Made by a program: the position numbers and the translations under genes. From contig JAITUQ010000035.1 in NCBI GenBank assembly GCA_031286225.1, forward strand, positions 1 to 55,470: a stretch of 55,470 nt of DNA, read 5' to 3'. The notes beneath the pieces are model-generated. The model saw nothing but the letters and a program-made list of their open reading frames with translations. It ran no database searches and was not told where the DNA came from. Source of the DNA: Candidatus Methanorudis spinitermitis. GTDB taxonomy: Archaea > Methanobacteriota > Methanobacteria > Methanobacteriales > Methanobacteriaceae. Every line of letters starts with the position of its first letter. The stretch's first letter is position 1. Below, one piece after another: positions 1 to 9,363 of the stretch.

Positions 1-2
1 GT

Positions 3-1802
3 GGAGTCTATGATCCAGTTACTAGGACTGTTTCATGGAATATATCCTCTATAGCTGTTGGTGATAATGTTACTTTAACTGTTTCTGTGCGAGTGAATGG
101 TTCTGGTAATATTCCTAACGTAGCTAATGTCACTGTTAATGAGACTAATATTGGTGAAAATACTGCTATTAATTATATTAACTTACCTTCCCAAGATTCT
201 CCTGATACTGTGAATTTAACAATAACTAAGGAAAATAATGTTACTGGTTCTGTGGCTGTGGGTGATGAGGTTCTTTATACTATTGTTGTGACTAATTTTG
301 GTCCTGATGTTGCTACTGGTGTGGTGGTTGTGGATGTTTTAGATCCTCGACTCATCTATATTGGTAGTAGTGCTGGTGGAGTCTATGATCCAGCTACTCG
401 GACTGTATCCTGGAATATTGAAACAATAGCTATTGGTGATAATGTCACTTTAACTGTTACTGTGAAAGTGAATGGCTCAGGTAATATTAATAATTTTGCT
501 AATCTTACTGTTAATGAGACAAATATTGGTGATAATGGTACTGATGGTGAAGATAGTAATTTCACTGTTAATCAGACTGTGAATTTAACTATTACTAAGA
601 CTCATAATGCTACAGGTCTAAATGTAGGTGTAGGTAATTTGCTTACCTTTACTATTGTTGTGACTAATCATGGTCCTGGTATAGCTACTGGTGTTGTGGT
701 AACCGATAATCTTGATTCTCGCTTGATGTTTGTGAGCACTACTGGTAACTATAATCCTAACACTAGTTTATGGACTATTGGTGTTCTCAATGTCGGGGAT
801 AGTATTAGTTTGGATATTACTGTTCGTGTCTCTGGCACTGGTAATATTGGAAATATAGCTAATGTCACTGTTAATGAGATTAACTTAGGTGATAATAGTA
901 CTGGTTCTGATGATACTAACTTTACTGCTAATGAAACTGATACTGGTGATGATAATATTGGTGATGTTGATCCGACTGGAAATTTGACTATTAGTAAAAT
1001 TATAATTGGAAATGTTTCTACTAAACCATTTATCAATACAACAATTTCTATAAGTCTTCTTGATGAGTTTGGAAATCCTATTATAAACGAAAATATAATT
1101 GTAATGATTGATGGTCAAGAGTATAATATTATTACAAATAATAATGGTATTGCTTTCTTACATTATACTCCTTCAATAGCTAATAATCTGCCTATTACTG
1201 CTTATTTCAATGGAACAGATACTTATCTTAATTCTACCTCTACTGGTGTCTTGCTTGTTCATAAAATACCTACATCCATTACAGCATCAATTGATCAAAA
1301 TCAAAATATTTCTACTACATTCATAGCAGCTCTTATTGATGAATTTAATCAGCCACTAATCGGTGAACATATTCGGTTCATTCTTGATGGACAATTTATT
1401 GGAACTGCAGTAACTGATAGCTATGGTATTGCTGTATTAAATCATTCATTTATTGCAGGTGGTAGTATTATTGTTGAATTTTTAGGTGGCAATGTTTATC
1501 AAGAATCTTCTGATTATCGTCTTTTTAACTCTAACGATTCATCTTCACCTAATTTAGAAAATTCTACTGAAGATAATCTAGTTGATCCATTTAATCCAAC
1601 CGATCCTGATGATTCAATCAATCCATTTGATCCTACTGATTCAGATAATCCAGAGGATTTAAATGATTCTAATACTTCAACAGATGATTTAGATAGTAAT
1701 GGGTCTAACTCTTCTATTACAATGTCAAAAACGGCTAATCCAATTGCTTTACTGGTACTATCTTTATTAAGCATTTTTTTCATTGTGCTTAAAAGAAGAT
1801 AA
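3..1802 (+). CDS. Adhesin-like surface protein, DUF11 repeats (5' end outside window)
   Basis: The frame is open from the first bases, so the gene starts upstream of the window. The visible part holds an incomplete and two complete DUF11-type beta-sandwich repeats with the recurring signatures VYDPxTRTVSWNI, GDNVTLTV and NVTVNETNIG. Two further Ig-like domains follow (about residues 300-475 of the segment from the first ATG at 87), then an Asp/Pro/Ser-rich linker and a C-terminal hydrophobic segment (ALLVLSLLSIFFIVL) ending in KRR. The layout fits a protein exported and anchored by its C-terminus with repeats facing outward. Asn-Xaa-Ser/Thr sequons are very frequent, so heavy N-glycosylation is plausible. 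Methanobrevibacter genomes encode many such adhesin-like proteins; the ligand cannot be read from sequence. Repeats are also similar at DNA level, which favours recombination between them. Confidence 0.85.
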   Translation, partial: GVYDPVTRTVSWNISSIAVGDNVTLTVSVRVNGSGNIPNVANVTVNETNIGENTAINYINLPSQDSPDTVNLTITKENNVTGSVAVGDEVLYTIVVTNFGPDVATGVVVVDVLDPRLIYIGSSAGGVYDPATRTVSWNIETIAIGDNVTLTVTVKVNGSGNINNFANLTVNETNIGDNGTDGEDSNFTVNQTVNLTITKTHNATGLNVGVGNLLTFTIVVTNHGPGIATGVVVTDNLDSRLMFVSTTGNYNPNTSLWTIGVLNVGDSISLDITVRVSGTGNIGNIANVTVNEINLGDNSTGSDDTNFTANETDTGDDNIGDVDPTGNLTISKIIIGNVSTKPFINTTISISLLDEFGNPIINENIIVMIDGQEYNIITNNNGIAFLHYTPSIANNLPITAYFNGTDTYLNSTSTGVLLVHKIPTSITASIDQNQNISTTFIAALIDEFNQPLIGEHIRFILDGQFIGTAVTDSYGIAVLNHSFIAGGSIIVEFLGGNVYQESSDYRLFNSNDSSSPNLENSTEDNLVDPFNPTDPDDSINPFDPTDSDNPEDLNDSNTSTDDLDSNGSNSSITMSKTANPIALLVLSLLSIFFIVLKRR

Positions 1803-1817
1803 AAAAACTAATAATTA

Positions 1818-1846
1818 TTTTAGGATCTTTTTTTTTAATCCTAAAA
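1818..1846 (+). terminator. Hairpin after adhesin gene
   Basis: Perfect 9-bp inverted repeat TTTTAGGAT / ATCCTAAAA with a T-rich loop, starting 16 bases after the adhesin stop and followed by CTTTTTACTT. The right arm is also the start of the 73-bp tandem repeat that follows. Confidence 0.5.
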
Positions 1847-1982
1847 CTTTTTACTTACTTTTCTTTTGAAAATATTTTCATTATTAATAATTTTTTTAAA
1901 TAAAGTTTAAATCCTAAAACTTTTTACTTATTTTTCTTTTAAAATAACTTTATTATTAATAATTTTTTTAAATAAAGTTTAA
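1838..1982. repeat. Two tandem copies of a ~73-bp unit
   Basis: Copies at 1838-1910 and 1911-1982 both start ATCCTAAAACTTTTTACTTA and end TTTAAATAAAGTTTAA with only a few differences. They lie in the 556-base spacer between the adhesin and ilvC. The rest of the spacer (1983-2358) is almost pure A+T and no gene is visible in it. Confidence 0.75.
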
Positions 1983-2358
1983 TAAGATTTTTAACTTTAA
2001 AAAATAGATTTCTAAGTTTTTTGTTTTTTTTATTTTTTTCAATATTTAGCTTTAAAACTATTAGGTTTTAATTAGAATTTATTAATTTATTTTAATTATT
2101 TTCAACTTTTTTTATTTTATTTAATTAAATTAATTGTGTTTATTTTTATTTTTTTTATTTATTTTTATTATTAAATTGATTATTTTTATCTATTTTTTCA
2201 ATACTAAAATATATATGATAAAAAATTCATATTTACAGGTAGTTTTTTTTAAATTAAAATTAATTAAATTTATAATAAATGTAATTATTTATCCATAAAT
2301 GTAAATATTAATTAAATATTTTAATATATTAATCAATTATTTTTTAGGAGAATCTTAA

Positions 2359-3348
2359 ATGAAAATGTATTATGATAAAGATGTGGATGCAGGAGCATTA
2401 GCTAATAAAACAGTAGCTGTTATAGGATATGGCAGCCAGGGTATGGGTCAATCTCGAAACATGGTGGATTCTGGAATAAAAGTTATCGTTGGTCTAAGAG
2501 AAGGTGGTTCTTCTTGGAAAAAAGCTAATGACGATGGAATGGATGTAAAAACAATTGAAGAAGCAGCTGAAATAGCTGATGTTATACATATTTTACTTCC
2601 TGATGAAATTCAAGCTAATGTTTATGAAAAATCAATAGCTCCTTATGTTAAAGCAGGTAAGACAATATCTTTTTCTCATGGGTATAATATACACTTTAAA
2701 TACATTGAAGTTCCTGAGGATGTTAATGTTGTCATGATTGCTCCAAAAGGACCTGGATCTATGGTTAGAAGGACTTACCTTGAAGGATTTGGAATTCCTG
2801 GTCTTGTAGCTGTTGAACAAGATGCTACAGGAGATGCACTTCAAATAGCTTTAGCTATGGGTAAAGGTTGTGGTTTATCCAAAGCAGGCATTCTTGAAAC
2901 TTCCTTTAGAGAAGAAACTGAAACTGATTTATTTGGTGAACAAGCTATTCTTTGTGGAGGAGTTACAAAACTTATTGATGCAGGATTTACCACTTTAGTA
3001 AGTGCTGGTTACCAGCCAGAAATAGCTTACTTTGAAACTTGTCATGAATTAAAACTAATAGTCGATTTAATATATGAAAAAGGATTCGCTGGAATGTGGA
3101 ATGATGTTAGTAATACTGCTGAATTCGGTGGCTTAAGTAGAAGAGATAGAATTATTAATGATGGTACAAAAAGTGAGATGAAAAAAATACTTAAAGAAAT
3201 TCAAAAAGGTAAGTTTGCTAAAGAATGGGCACTTGAATCAAAAGCTAAAATGCCAATGCTTAATAGAATGAGAGAATTAGAAAGTGAAAAAAAGATTGAA
3301 AATGTTGGATCCAAACTTAGAAAAGCATGTGGTCTAGAAAAAAAATAA
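2359..3348 (+). CDS. ilvC: Ketol-acid reductoisomerase (class I, NADP+)
   Basis: Second enzyme of valine, leucine and isoleucine synthesis: it isomerises acetolactate or acetohydroxybutyrate and reduces it with NADPH. At 329 aa it has the short class I length. The N-terminal Rossmann motif GYGSQG lies near residues 23-28; the C-terminal knotted helical domain contains the metal-binding stretches ETDLFGEQ and ETCHELK. A GGAG ribosome site 8 bases before ATG 2359 supports the start; a second ATG two codons on is less likely. The gene stands alone, without ilvB/ilvN beside it. The other branched-chain gene, ilvE, is 5 kb downstream and not co-transcribed. A palindromic hairpin overlaps the stop codon. 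Confidence 0.96.
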   Translation: MKMYYDKDVDAGALANKTVAVIGYGSQGMGQSRNMVDSGIKVIVGLREGGSSWKKANDDGMDVKTIEEAAEIADVIHILLPDEIQANVYEKSIAPYVKAGKTISFSHGYNIHFKYIEVPEDVNVVMIAPKGPGSMVRRTYLEGFGIPGLVAVEQDATGDALQIALAMGKGCGLSKAGILETSFREETETDLFGEQAILCGGVTKLIDAGFTTLVSAGYQPEIAYFETCHELKLIVDLIYEKGFAGMWNDVSNTAEFGGLSRRDRIINDGTKSEMKKILKEIQKGKFAKEWALESKAKMPMLNRMRELESEKKIENVGSKLRKACGLEKK

Positions 3349-3364
3349 TGATAATCATTATTTT
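3342..3364 (+). terminator. Palindromic terminator-like hairpin overlapping ilvC stop
   Basis: AAAATAATGAT and ATCATTATTTT are perfect 11-base inverted arms separated by one A. The stop codon TAA (3346-3348) lies in the left arm and a CATTTTTAG tail follows. Confidence 0.5.
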
Positions 3365-3527
3365 CATTTTTAGAGTTTAAATAAAATATTATTTTTATTT
3401 TCATCTATTATAAATAAATTTTATTGAATAAACAGAAATTAAATCAATAAATAACTAAAAATTTTGAAGCTAATGATATATAAATTTCAAAATTTTTGTA
3501 TTACTTCATAATTCATTATTAAGACAT

Positions 3528-4427
3528 TTATAAGAATATAATCATTAAAATCGTAATAACTATTGAAATTAAAAATATAACAGTTCCCTTAATAAAAACT
3601 GCTGTTCCTTTAGGGTTTATTATATAAACTAATCCATAAGATAATATTAAAGAAGAAAATATTTTAATAAGTCCCTGAATTCCCACTGGGATACTAGCTA
3701 CTTTATAGATTATAAACGATATTAAATAAGAAATAGTTACCACTAAAACTATTAAAAAGATTGTATTATTGAATATACTTTTTATTTTTGACCCTACTGG
3801 CTTTTTTCCCTTTCCAATGTTTTCTTTGTTTAAAATTCCTGAACTTGACTTAATATTAGAATTTTCACTACTTTTAAATCTTAATGGTTGTGGGTCTGAA
3901 TTCTTTTTTCCTCCTGAAGGAATTCTTTTAGAACTGTTAAGAGAGTTTATTTTGTTTTTATATTGTTTATTGGAATATTGACTTTTTAAATCTGTTTGAT
4001 TGTAATCATAAGTATCTTTAACAGTTTTGCTATTTTCATAGCTATTTTTTTCATCATAAAGAGAGGTATGTTCTTTTGAAAATTTTTTAGCTAATATTAT
4101 TAAACTATCCCTATCAAGTAATTTAACTTTTTTTTCGGAGGCATACTTCTTTGCTTGTGGCGAAAAATTTGAAGTGGTAGCAATAACAACTTTAGAAACT
4201 TTTAAAACCCTTCCAACCATTTCCATTTCTTTTACAATGTCAAGTCCAACTTTCCATTCTTCTTCATAGTTTTTACATGAAATAGCTATTGTAAAGTCAC
4301 CTATTATTGTAGGAAGCACGGCATAAATGTCAATTATATGTTCAAAAGCTTTAAAGTCCCCATAAACTTTAAAACCTGATTCTTCTAAGATTGTAACAAT
4401 GAAATTAACGAATTGGGGTTTTTCCAT
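3528..4427 (-). CDS. Mrr-like restriction endonuclease-fold protein with C-terminal membrane anchor
   Basis: 299 aa in three parts. Residues 1-120 resemble the Mrr/PD-(D/E)xK fold: Asp33 (HIIDIYAV), then a strand ending SCKN with Lys52, then a helical half ending VVIATTSNFSPQAKKYA and VKLLDRDSL, as in Mrr_cat domains. The usual acidic or Gln residue two before the Lys is Ser50, so the active site is atypical. Residues 120-210 are a Ser/Asn/Lys-rich low-complexity linker. Residues 220-299 form about three membrane helices. Mrr proteins cut modified DNA; a membrane-bound one may act on incoming DNA or may have lost cleavage, which is inference. No methyltransferase gene lies nearby. The gene is convergent with ilvC and divergent from surE. 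Confidence 0.6.
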   Translation of the reverse strand: MEKPQFVNFIVTILEESGFKVYGDFKAFEHIIDIYAVLPTIIGDFTIAISCKNYEEEWKVGLDIVKEMEMVGRVLKVSKVVIATTSNFSPQAKKYASEKKVKLLDRDSLIILAKKFSKEHTSLYDEKNSYENSKTVKDTYDYNQTDLKSQYSNKQYKNKINSLNSSKRIPSGGKKNSDPQPLRFKSSENSNIKSSSGILNKENIGKGKKPVGSKIKSIFNNTIFLIVLVVTISYLISFIIYKVASIPVGIQGLIKIFSSLILSYGLVYIINPKGTAVFIKGTVIFLISIVITILMIIFL

Positions 4428-4646
4428 ATTTTCACCTTTGGGGATGCAATAAAGGATATTTTAATTTAAATAGTTTTAGAGATTCAAGTACTCTCATCCA
4501 GATAGAGGTTCATATTCTATTAATATTTTAGATTAATAATAAGTTTTTCATCATATTATATTAATAATTTTATTATTTTAACTTATTATTATATTTTTGT
4601 AATATACATACAAAAATATTTCATTGACTTATGTTTATTTAATAAT

Positions 4647-5426
4647 ATGAAAATATTAATAAGTAATGATGATGGTGTTAATTCTTCTGGGATTTTAGCT
4701 GCTAAAAGAGCGGTTGAAAAATTGGGAGAAGTTGTTGTTGTAGCTCCATCTTCTCAACAAAGTGGGATAGGAAGAGCATTGACTCTTTTTGAACCACTTA
4801 GAATTAATCTTGTTGATTTAATTGATGGTAGCCAAGGATTTTCAGTTTCTGGAACACCAACCGATGCTGTTATATTGGCAATCTTTCAGTTAATGGATGA
4901 AAAGCCAGATCTTCTTATTTCAGGAGTTAATATTGGGGAAAACATAGGAAAAGGAGAACTCACAACTTCTGGAACTATTGGAGCAGCTATGGAAGCTGCA
5001 TCTTTTAATATTCCATCAATAGCTATTTCACAACAAGTTTTAAGAGGAGATATTAAATTTGAAGAAGGACATATTGAACTTGATTACTCATTTTCAGAAA
5101 AAATACTTTATAAAATAGCTAAAAAAGTTTTGAAAAATGGATTACCTGATGGAATTGATTTATTAAACCTTAATATTCCATCTAATCCTTTAAATGAGGA
5201 TATTTCAATCACAAAACTCGGAGAACGTATGTATAATCCTCATATTGAGATGAGATTTGATCCAAGAGGGAAATCTTATTATTGGATTGATGGATCACCA
5301 TATGAATATCATGAAGAAGGAACAGATGGTCATGCTTTAAAAATAGAAAAACGCCCGAGTTTAACACCTTTATCATCAGATTTAACATCAAACTTAGAAT
5401 TAATCAAGAGTTGGGATTTTAAATAA
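4647..5426 (+). CDS. surE: 5'/3'-nucleotidase SurE
   Basis: Metal-dependent phosphatase that removes phosphate from nucleoside monophosphates. The 259-aa length and the N-terminal metal site ILISNDDGVNSSGI (Asp8, Asp9) are typical of SurE, as are SGTPTDAV and the loop SGVNIGENIG. No ribosome site precedes ATG 4647. An A/T-rich element around 4612-4620 sits about 28 bases before the ATG, so a leaderless or very short-leader transcript is possible. The 219-base upstream spacer is shared with the divergent Mrr-like gene. Confidence 0.93.
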   Translation: MKILISNDDGVNSSGILAAKRAVEKLGEVVVVAPSSQQSGIGRALTLFEPLRINLVDLIDGSQGFSVSGTPTDAVILAIFQLMDEKPDLLISGVNIGENIGKGELTTSGTIGAAMEAASFNIPSIAISQQVLRGDIKFEEGHIELDYSFSEKILYKIAKKVLKNGLPDGIDLLNLNIPSNPLNEDISITKLGERMYNPHIEMRFDPRGKSYYWIDGSPYEYHEEGTDGHALKIEKRPSLTPLSSDLTSNLELIKSWDFK

Positions 5427-5463
5427 TCATTTATTATTTTAATCACTAACTATAACTTGCTTA

Positions 5464-5610
5464 TTATTTTAGATTAAGATCTTTGAGTAGCCTGTTTCTT
5501 TCTTTTTTAAGTTCTTTTAGAAGCTTTTCATCAGAACATTTTTCTTTTTCTAAATAAGCAATCGTAATTGTTATAGCTTCTAAATTGCTTTCAAGTTGAT
5601 TAATTGGCAT
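5464..5610 (-). CDS. Small helical protein, 48 aa, unknown function
   Basis: A short reading frame of 48 codons with a strong ribosome site: GGAGAAGGTTT directly precedes the ATG. The product starts [20 protein letters not shown] and continues with a highly charged Lys/Glu/Leu-rich half ending LLKDLNLK, which predicts two helices with coiled-coil character. It contains one Cys and no signal or membrane segment. Surrounding non-coding DNA is far more A+T-rich and has no comparable open stretch, which argues that this is a real gene. It is convergent with surE. I do not recognise the family. Confidence 0.6.
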   Translation of the reverse strand: MPINQLESNLEAITITIAYLEKEKCSDEKLLKELKKERNRLLKDLNLK

Positions 5611-6096
5611 AAACCTTCTCCATATTTTTTTATTAATTTTTATTTATTATTTTTATATGCTTTCATATATTTTTTATAATTTTAAATATTTTTGATTTTT
5701 TAATAAAAAGACTTTTAATATTTTAAAGATATTTTTTATAAAAATTTTACAATAATCATGCTTTATTAGAGAATAATTAGTGAAATCAGCTATAAATCAA
5801 CCACATGCCATCAATACTTCAAATTATCTTAAATAAGAATTATTTAATAGCTGTAAGTTTATATTTTTACCAATCCAAAATATAAACTAGTATTTAATAA
5901 CATTTATATATTTAATTCAACTAATAAATTATAGTATATAAATTTATTTGCTATGTTTTTTTAATGATTGAATCATGTCATTAAATTCTTGCTTTAAAAA
6001 TATTTAAATAATATTCGAATTTATAGTATATATTTAGAATATTAGTCATATGCTTTATAAACTATTTACAAATCAAACTAATAATCGAGGTAAACA
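5611..6096. other. Intergenic, no gene seen
   Basis: 486 A+T-rich bases between the divergent 48-aa gene and the Sm-like gene. They must hold both promoters. Several TATA-like stretches exist, for example around 5937-5945 and 6022-6033, but composition makes single calls unreliable. Confidence 0.4.
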
Positions 6097-6300
6097 ATGG
6101 AAAATAATAATAATTTTCAAGTAAATAAGCAATTTGCATTGTTTAAAGGTAAAGATGTTATCATAGGTCTTAAAAATTGGGATGAATATGAAGGTAAAGT
6201 TGTAGCTATTGATAATTTCTTAAATACTGTTTTAGAAATTGATGAAAAGTTAAAAGTTATTAAAGGTGGAAAAGTAGCTTTTATCTCAATTAAAGAATGA
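6097..6300 (+). CDS. Sm-like (LSm) small RNA-binding protein
   Basis: 67 aa, close to a minimal Sm fold. It shows the Sm1 pattern (FKGKDVIIGLKNWDEYEGKVVAIDNFLNTVLE: hydrophobic strands, a Gly after the Glu, then D-N-x-x-N) and an Sm2-like end IKGGKVAFISI, where I-x-G-G is close to the usual I/V-R-G. Archaeal Sm proteins form heptameric or hexameric rings that bind U-rich RNA. The protein is divergent: the Sm2 Arg is missing, so RNA contacts may differ. A GAGGT ribosome site lies 6-7 bases before ATG 6097. It is a single gene, convergent with the neighbour at 6353. Confidence 0.7.
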   Translation: MENNNNFQVNKQFALFKGKDVIIGLKNWDEYEGKVVAIDNFLNTVLEIDEKLKVIKGGKVAFISIKE

Positions 6301-6352
6301 ATTTTTATTTAAACATAAATTTAAAAAATTTTACTAAAATTTTCTTGAGTTT

Positions 6353-7366
6353 TTAATATTTTACATTTTTAACTTCAATTCCTAAAATATCTTTTTTACC
6401 ACTATAAACATCACGAGCTATTAATGTACTTCCAATAGACCCAGATTCACTTGAAAGTATTTTTATTGGAAATTGATTTTTTAAATATTTATTTAACTCT
6501 TTTTCAAAGTCAATGGGACTTTTCATTGAACCTAAAGAACCAGTTAATACAATTCCATTAATTTTGTTTTTAGCTATTCCAATTAATCCAAAGATTTCCA
6601 TAGCTACTGTCATTACTAATGTATCAATAGCTAACTTAACTTCATTATTACCTTCAACAAATTTTTTTAACAGTTCATCTTTGATGTAAGCTACTTTTGT
6701 ATTAATATCAGCTATTTTAATAGCTCCAGCTGTTGAAAATGCTTCATTAGCTGTAAGTTTTCCTTCATCAATATTTCTAATCATTTCTAGATCTAATGGA
6801 CCATGAACGATTCCTATAGCTCCAAGACATGCATCTATAGCTCCTCTGATTTTTCCATTTTCAACTAAGATATTTACACTATTTGAGCTAATATCAGCTA
6901 TTATCATGTTTTTCCACTTTGTTTTAAGGTATGCATAGTAGCTAATGCTTACTTTTTCTGAACTTCCTTGGTGAGAGTATGCTGCTTTAAAAAGCCTATC
7001 AAGAGAAGGTGAGTTTTTATGCAATCCTGGAATGAGAATAGAGGGAATTTTAGAATTTTCAATTTCTGAGTAAACTGAAGTTCCACCACCAGTAACCTTT
7101 CCTGCACCATTTATTGATAAGATGCCTCGTTTATTCACAGTATCTAAAGATTGAATATAATTTAATCCATCTCCCATTCCATATGTGATACCCATAAGTT
7201 TTATAGATCTAATATCTACTCGTTTAATAATCTCATCAATAGCTGAAACCTTCCCTGCTTTACTATCTTCCCGATCTATTTTGAAACTATCTATTATTTC
7301 TCCTTCATTAGACATAATACTAAATGATATTCCTGTAGTTCCATGATCCATTCCTATAAATACCAA
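6353..7366 (-). CDS. Methanogenesis marker protein 12, ASKHA (acetate/sugar kinase-Hsp70-actin) fold
   Basis: 337 aa. The start VFIGMDHGTTGISFSI is the phosphate-1 loop of the ASKHA ATPase superfamily and GIVLTGSLGSMKSP is its adenosine-type motif, so ATP binding is likely. The family I match is methanogenesis marker 12 (TIGR03281), found only in methanogens and of undetermined function; this rests on motif and length recall, not a search. The start is TTG at 7366: GGTGAG lies 3 bases upstream, the same spacing as at the TTG starts of trmI and the antiporter, and the internal ATG at 7351 would cut the first beta-strand. Confidence 0.7.
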   Translation of the reverse strand: MVFIGMDHGTTGISFSIMSNEGEIIDSFKIDREDSKAGKVSAIDEIIKRVDIRSIKLMGITYGMGDGLNYIQSLDTVNKRGILSINGAGKVTGGGTSVYSEIENSKIPSILIPGLHKNSPSLDRLFKAAYSHQGSSEKVSISYYAYLKTKWKNMIIADISSNSVNILVENGKIRGAIDACLGAIGIVHGPLDLEMIRNIDEGKLTANEAFSTAGAIKIADINTKVAYIKDELLKKFVEGNNEVKLAIDTLVMTVAMEIFGLIGIAKNKINGIVLTGSLGSMKSPIDFEKELNKYLKNQFPIKILSSESGSIGSTLIARDVYSGKKDILGIEVKNVKY

Positions 7367-7701
7367 TATCTCACCTTCACAACTTTAAAATCTTTTGTTT
7401 AGGCTATAATCCCTAAAATACTCTTATAATACAAATACATTAAACTCATTGTTTATTATTTGTTGATTGAATTATTTAAACTCATTGATTTTAAAAATAG
7501 TGAAATAATTTGAAAAAGACAATTAGAGAATCAAAAAATAAAAAAAGCAAAGTGGTGTTGGAAAATTATTAAACTTTGAGAAGATGAGAAAAAATTTATT
7601 AATGGAACTGTTTTTAATTATAGAATTAATTATAATTTTAGATTATTGTATTAAAAACTGAAAAAAGGACTAAAAATAAAAAAATTAGAAAAAGTGAGAA
7701 G

Positions 7702-7773
<72 letters not shown>

Positions 7774-8185
7774 ATATATTATAAAGTTTACACAATTAAA
7801 TATATAAATTTTTCTATAGAATAACAATAGGTATAAAATAAATTAAAATTATAAATAATTATAAATTCATATTATATAATGTTTATTAATAAATTATAAT
7901 CAAAAATTAAAACTTATTTATAAAGATGTTCTTAAATAAAAACTATAAATATTATTATTTATTCAATAATAAAAATTAATTATCTATTTTTTTAAAAAAA
8001 TAATAAATTTTTTTTATTTTTAATTGAGAAAATGATTTAATAGGCGAAATAAGTTAATTTGATATAATATCTGAAATTATTAGAGTTAGCTATCTGAATA
8101 ATCTAATAATTATGAACTATGAATAAATTAACTACTTACAAATAAAAAAATTAATATAGAGTTTTTATAAAAATGAGAGGATACT
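7774..8185. other. Intergenic between tRNA-Val and ilvE
   Basis: Apart from the tRNA promoter, 412 A+T-rich bases with no open frame of note. One TAGCTA site occurs at 8087-8092. The spacer 7367-7701 on the other side of the tRNA is likewise without a gene. Confidence 0.4.
7797..7810 (-). promoter_or_regulatory. TATA box of tRNA-Val
   Basis: Minus-strand AATTTATATATTTA lies about 24-37 bases before the tRNA 5' end and is preceded by A-rich sequence fitting a BRE. Downstream of the tRNA the minus strand reads into T-runs (7670-7695), a usual archaeal termination signal. Confidence 0.6.
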
Positions 8186-9109
8186 ATGACATGGGATGAA
8201 ACTGGAAAAATATGGATGGATGGAGAATTTATTGATTGGAAAGAAGCTAATATTCATGTTCTCTCTCATGTTGTACACTATGGATCAAGTATTTTTGAGG
8301 GAATAAGATCTTATGAATCTAATGGAAAAGCAGCTGTTTTTAGATTGAAAGAACATGTTAAACGTTTATTTGAGTCTGGAAAAATCTATAAAATGGAGAT
8401 TCCATACTCCAAATCAGAAATATTTGAAGCTATTAAGGAAACTATAGCTATTAATAATTTAAAAGAATGTTATATACGACCAATTAGCTATAGAGGTTAT
8501 GGAAAATTAGGAGTTAACCCTTTACATTCTCCAGTTAAGACAGCTATAGCTGTTTGGACTTGGGGAAAATATCTTGGTGAAGATGGACTTGAAAAAGGGG
8601 TTGATGTTGGTGTTTCATCTTGGAGAAGAATGGCTCCAAACACTTTACCAAGCATGTCAAAAGCTGGTGCAAATTACATGAATGCACAATTAGCTAAGCT
8701 TGAAGCTATTGAAAATAATTATGATGAAGGTATAATGCTTGATAGTGAAGGCTATCTTAGTGAAGGTAGTGGAGAAAATATATTTATAATAAAAGATGAT
8801 GAAATATACACTCCTTCTATTTCTTCAGCTATTTTAAAGGGCATAACTCGAGATTCAGTTATTAATTTAGCCACTGATTTAGGTTACACAGTTAAAGAAG
8901 ATAAAATCCCAAGAGAAATGCTTTATTTAGCAGATGAACTTTTTTTCACAGGAACGGCTGCAGAAGTAACTCCAATAAGGTCTGTTGATGGAATCAAAAT
9001 AGCTACTGGGAAAAGAGGTCCAATAACTGAAAAAATCCAAAATGAGTTCTTTAATATTGTTGAAGGAAAGTCTGAAGATAAATTTAATTGGTTAACATTT
9101 TTAGATTAA
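8186..9109 (+). CDS. ilvE: Branched-chain amino acid aminotransferase
   Basis: PLP-dependent fold-type IV aminotransferase catalysing the last step of Val, Leu and Ile synthesis with glutamate as donor. At 307 aa it is co-linear with E. coli Ilv[12 protein letters not shown] near residue 31, the PLP lysine Lys159 in [21 protein letters not shown], and [18 protein letters not shown] near the end. Ribosome site GAGAGG lies about 7 bases before ATG 8186. It is monocistronic and co-directional with the wall-binding gene that follows after 254 bases. Confidence 0.96.
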   Translation: MTWDETGKIWMDGEFIDWKEANIHVLSHVVHYGSSIFEGIRSYESNGKAAVFRLKEHVKRLFESGKIYKMEIPYSKSEIFEAIKETIAINNLKECYIRPISYRGYGKLGVNPLHSPVKTAIAVWTWGKYLGEDGLEKGVDVGVSSWRRMAPNTLPSMSKAGANYMNAQLAKLEAIENNYDEGIMLDSEGYLSEGSGENIFIIKDDEIYTPSISSAILKGITRDSVINLATDLGYTVKEDKIPREMLYLADELFFTGTAAEVTPIRSVDGIKIATGKRGPITEKIQNEFFNIVEGKSEDKFNWLTFLD

Positions 9110-9363
9110 CCACCTCTAAATTCTTTGGAAAAATAAATGAAAAATCTTAGGGATTAGCTATTCTATATTTTTTTTAGAGAAACTAAGAATATTAATCTAA
9201 CAATGATAAAATAAAATATTTCTTTTATTCAAATTGACAGACCTCTCTATGTTTAAAAAGTTTTATAAAGAATTAACTCAACATGTTAATCATGTATAAA
9301 ATTAATCATTTTTGTATGTTTTAAATAAAAAAATTATTTTAATATAGAGGTGGGACAATTAAA

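Noticed and set aside
885..1118. Minus-strand frames within the adhesin gene
   Set aside because: They are antisense to the repeat-rich adhesin and their translations simply mirror its repetitive codons.
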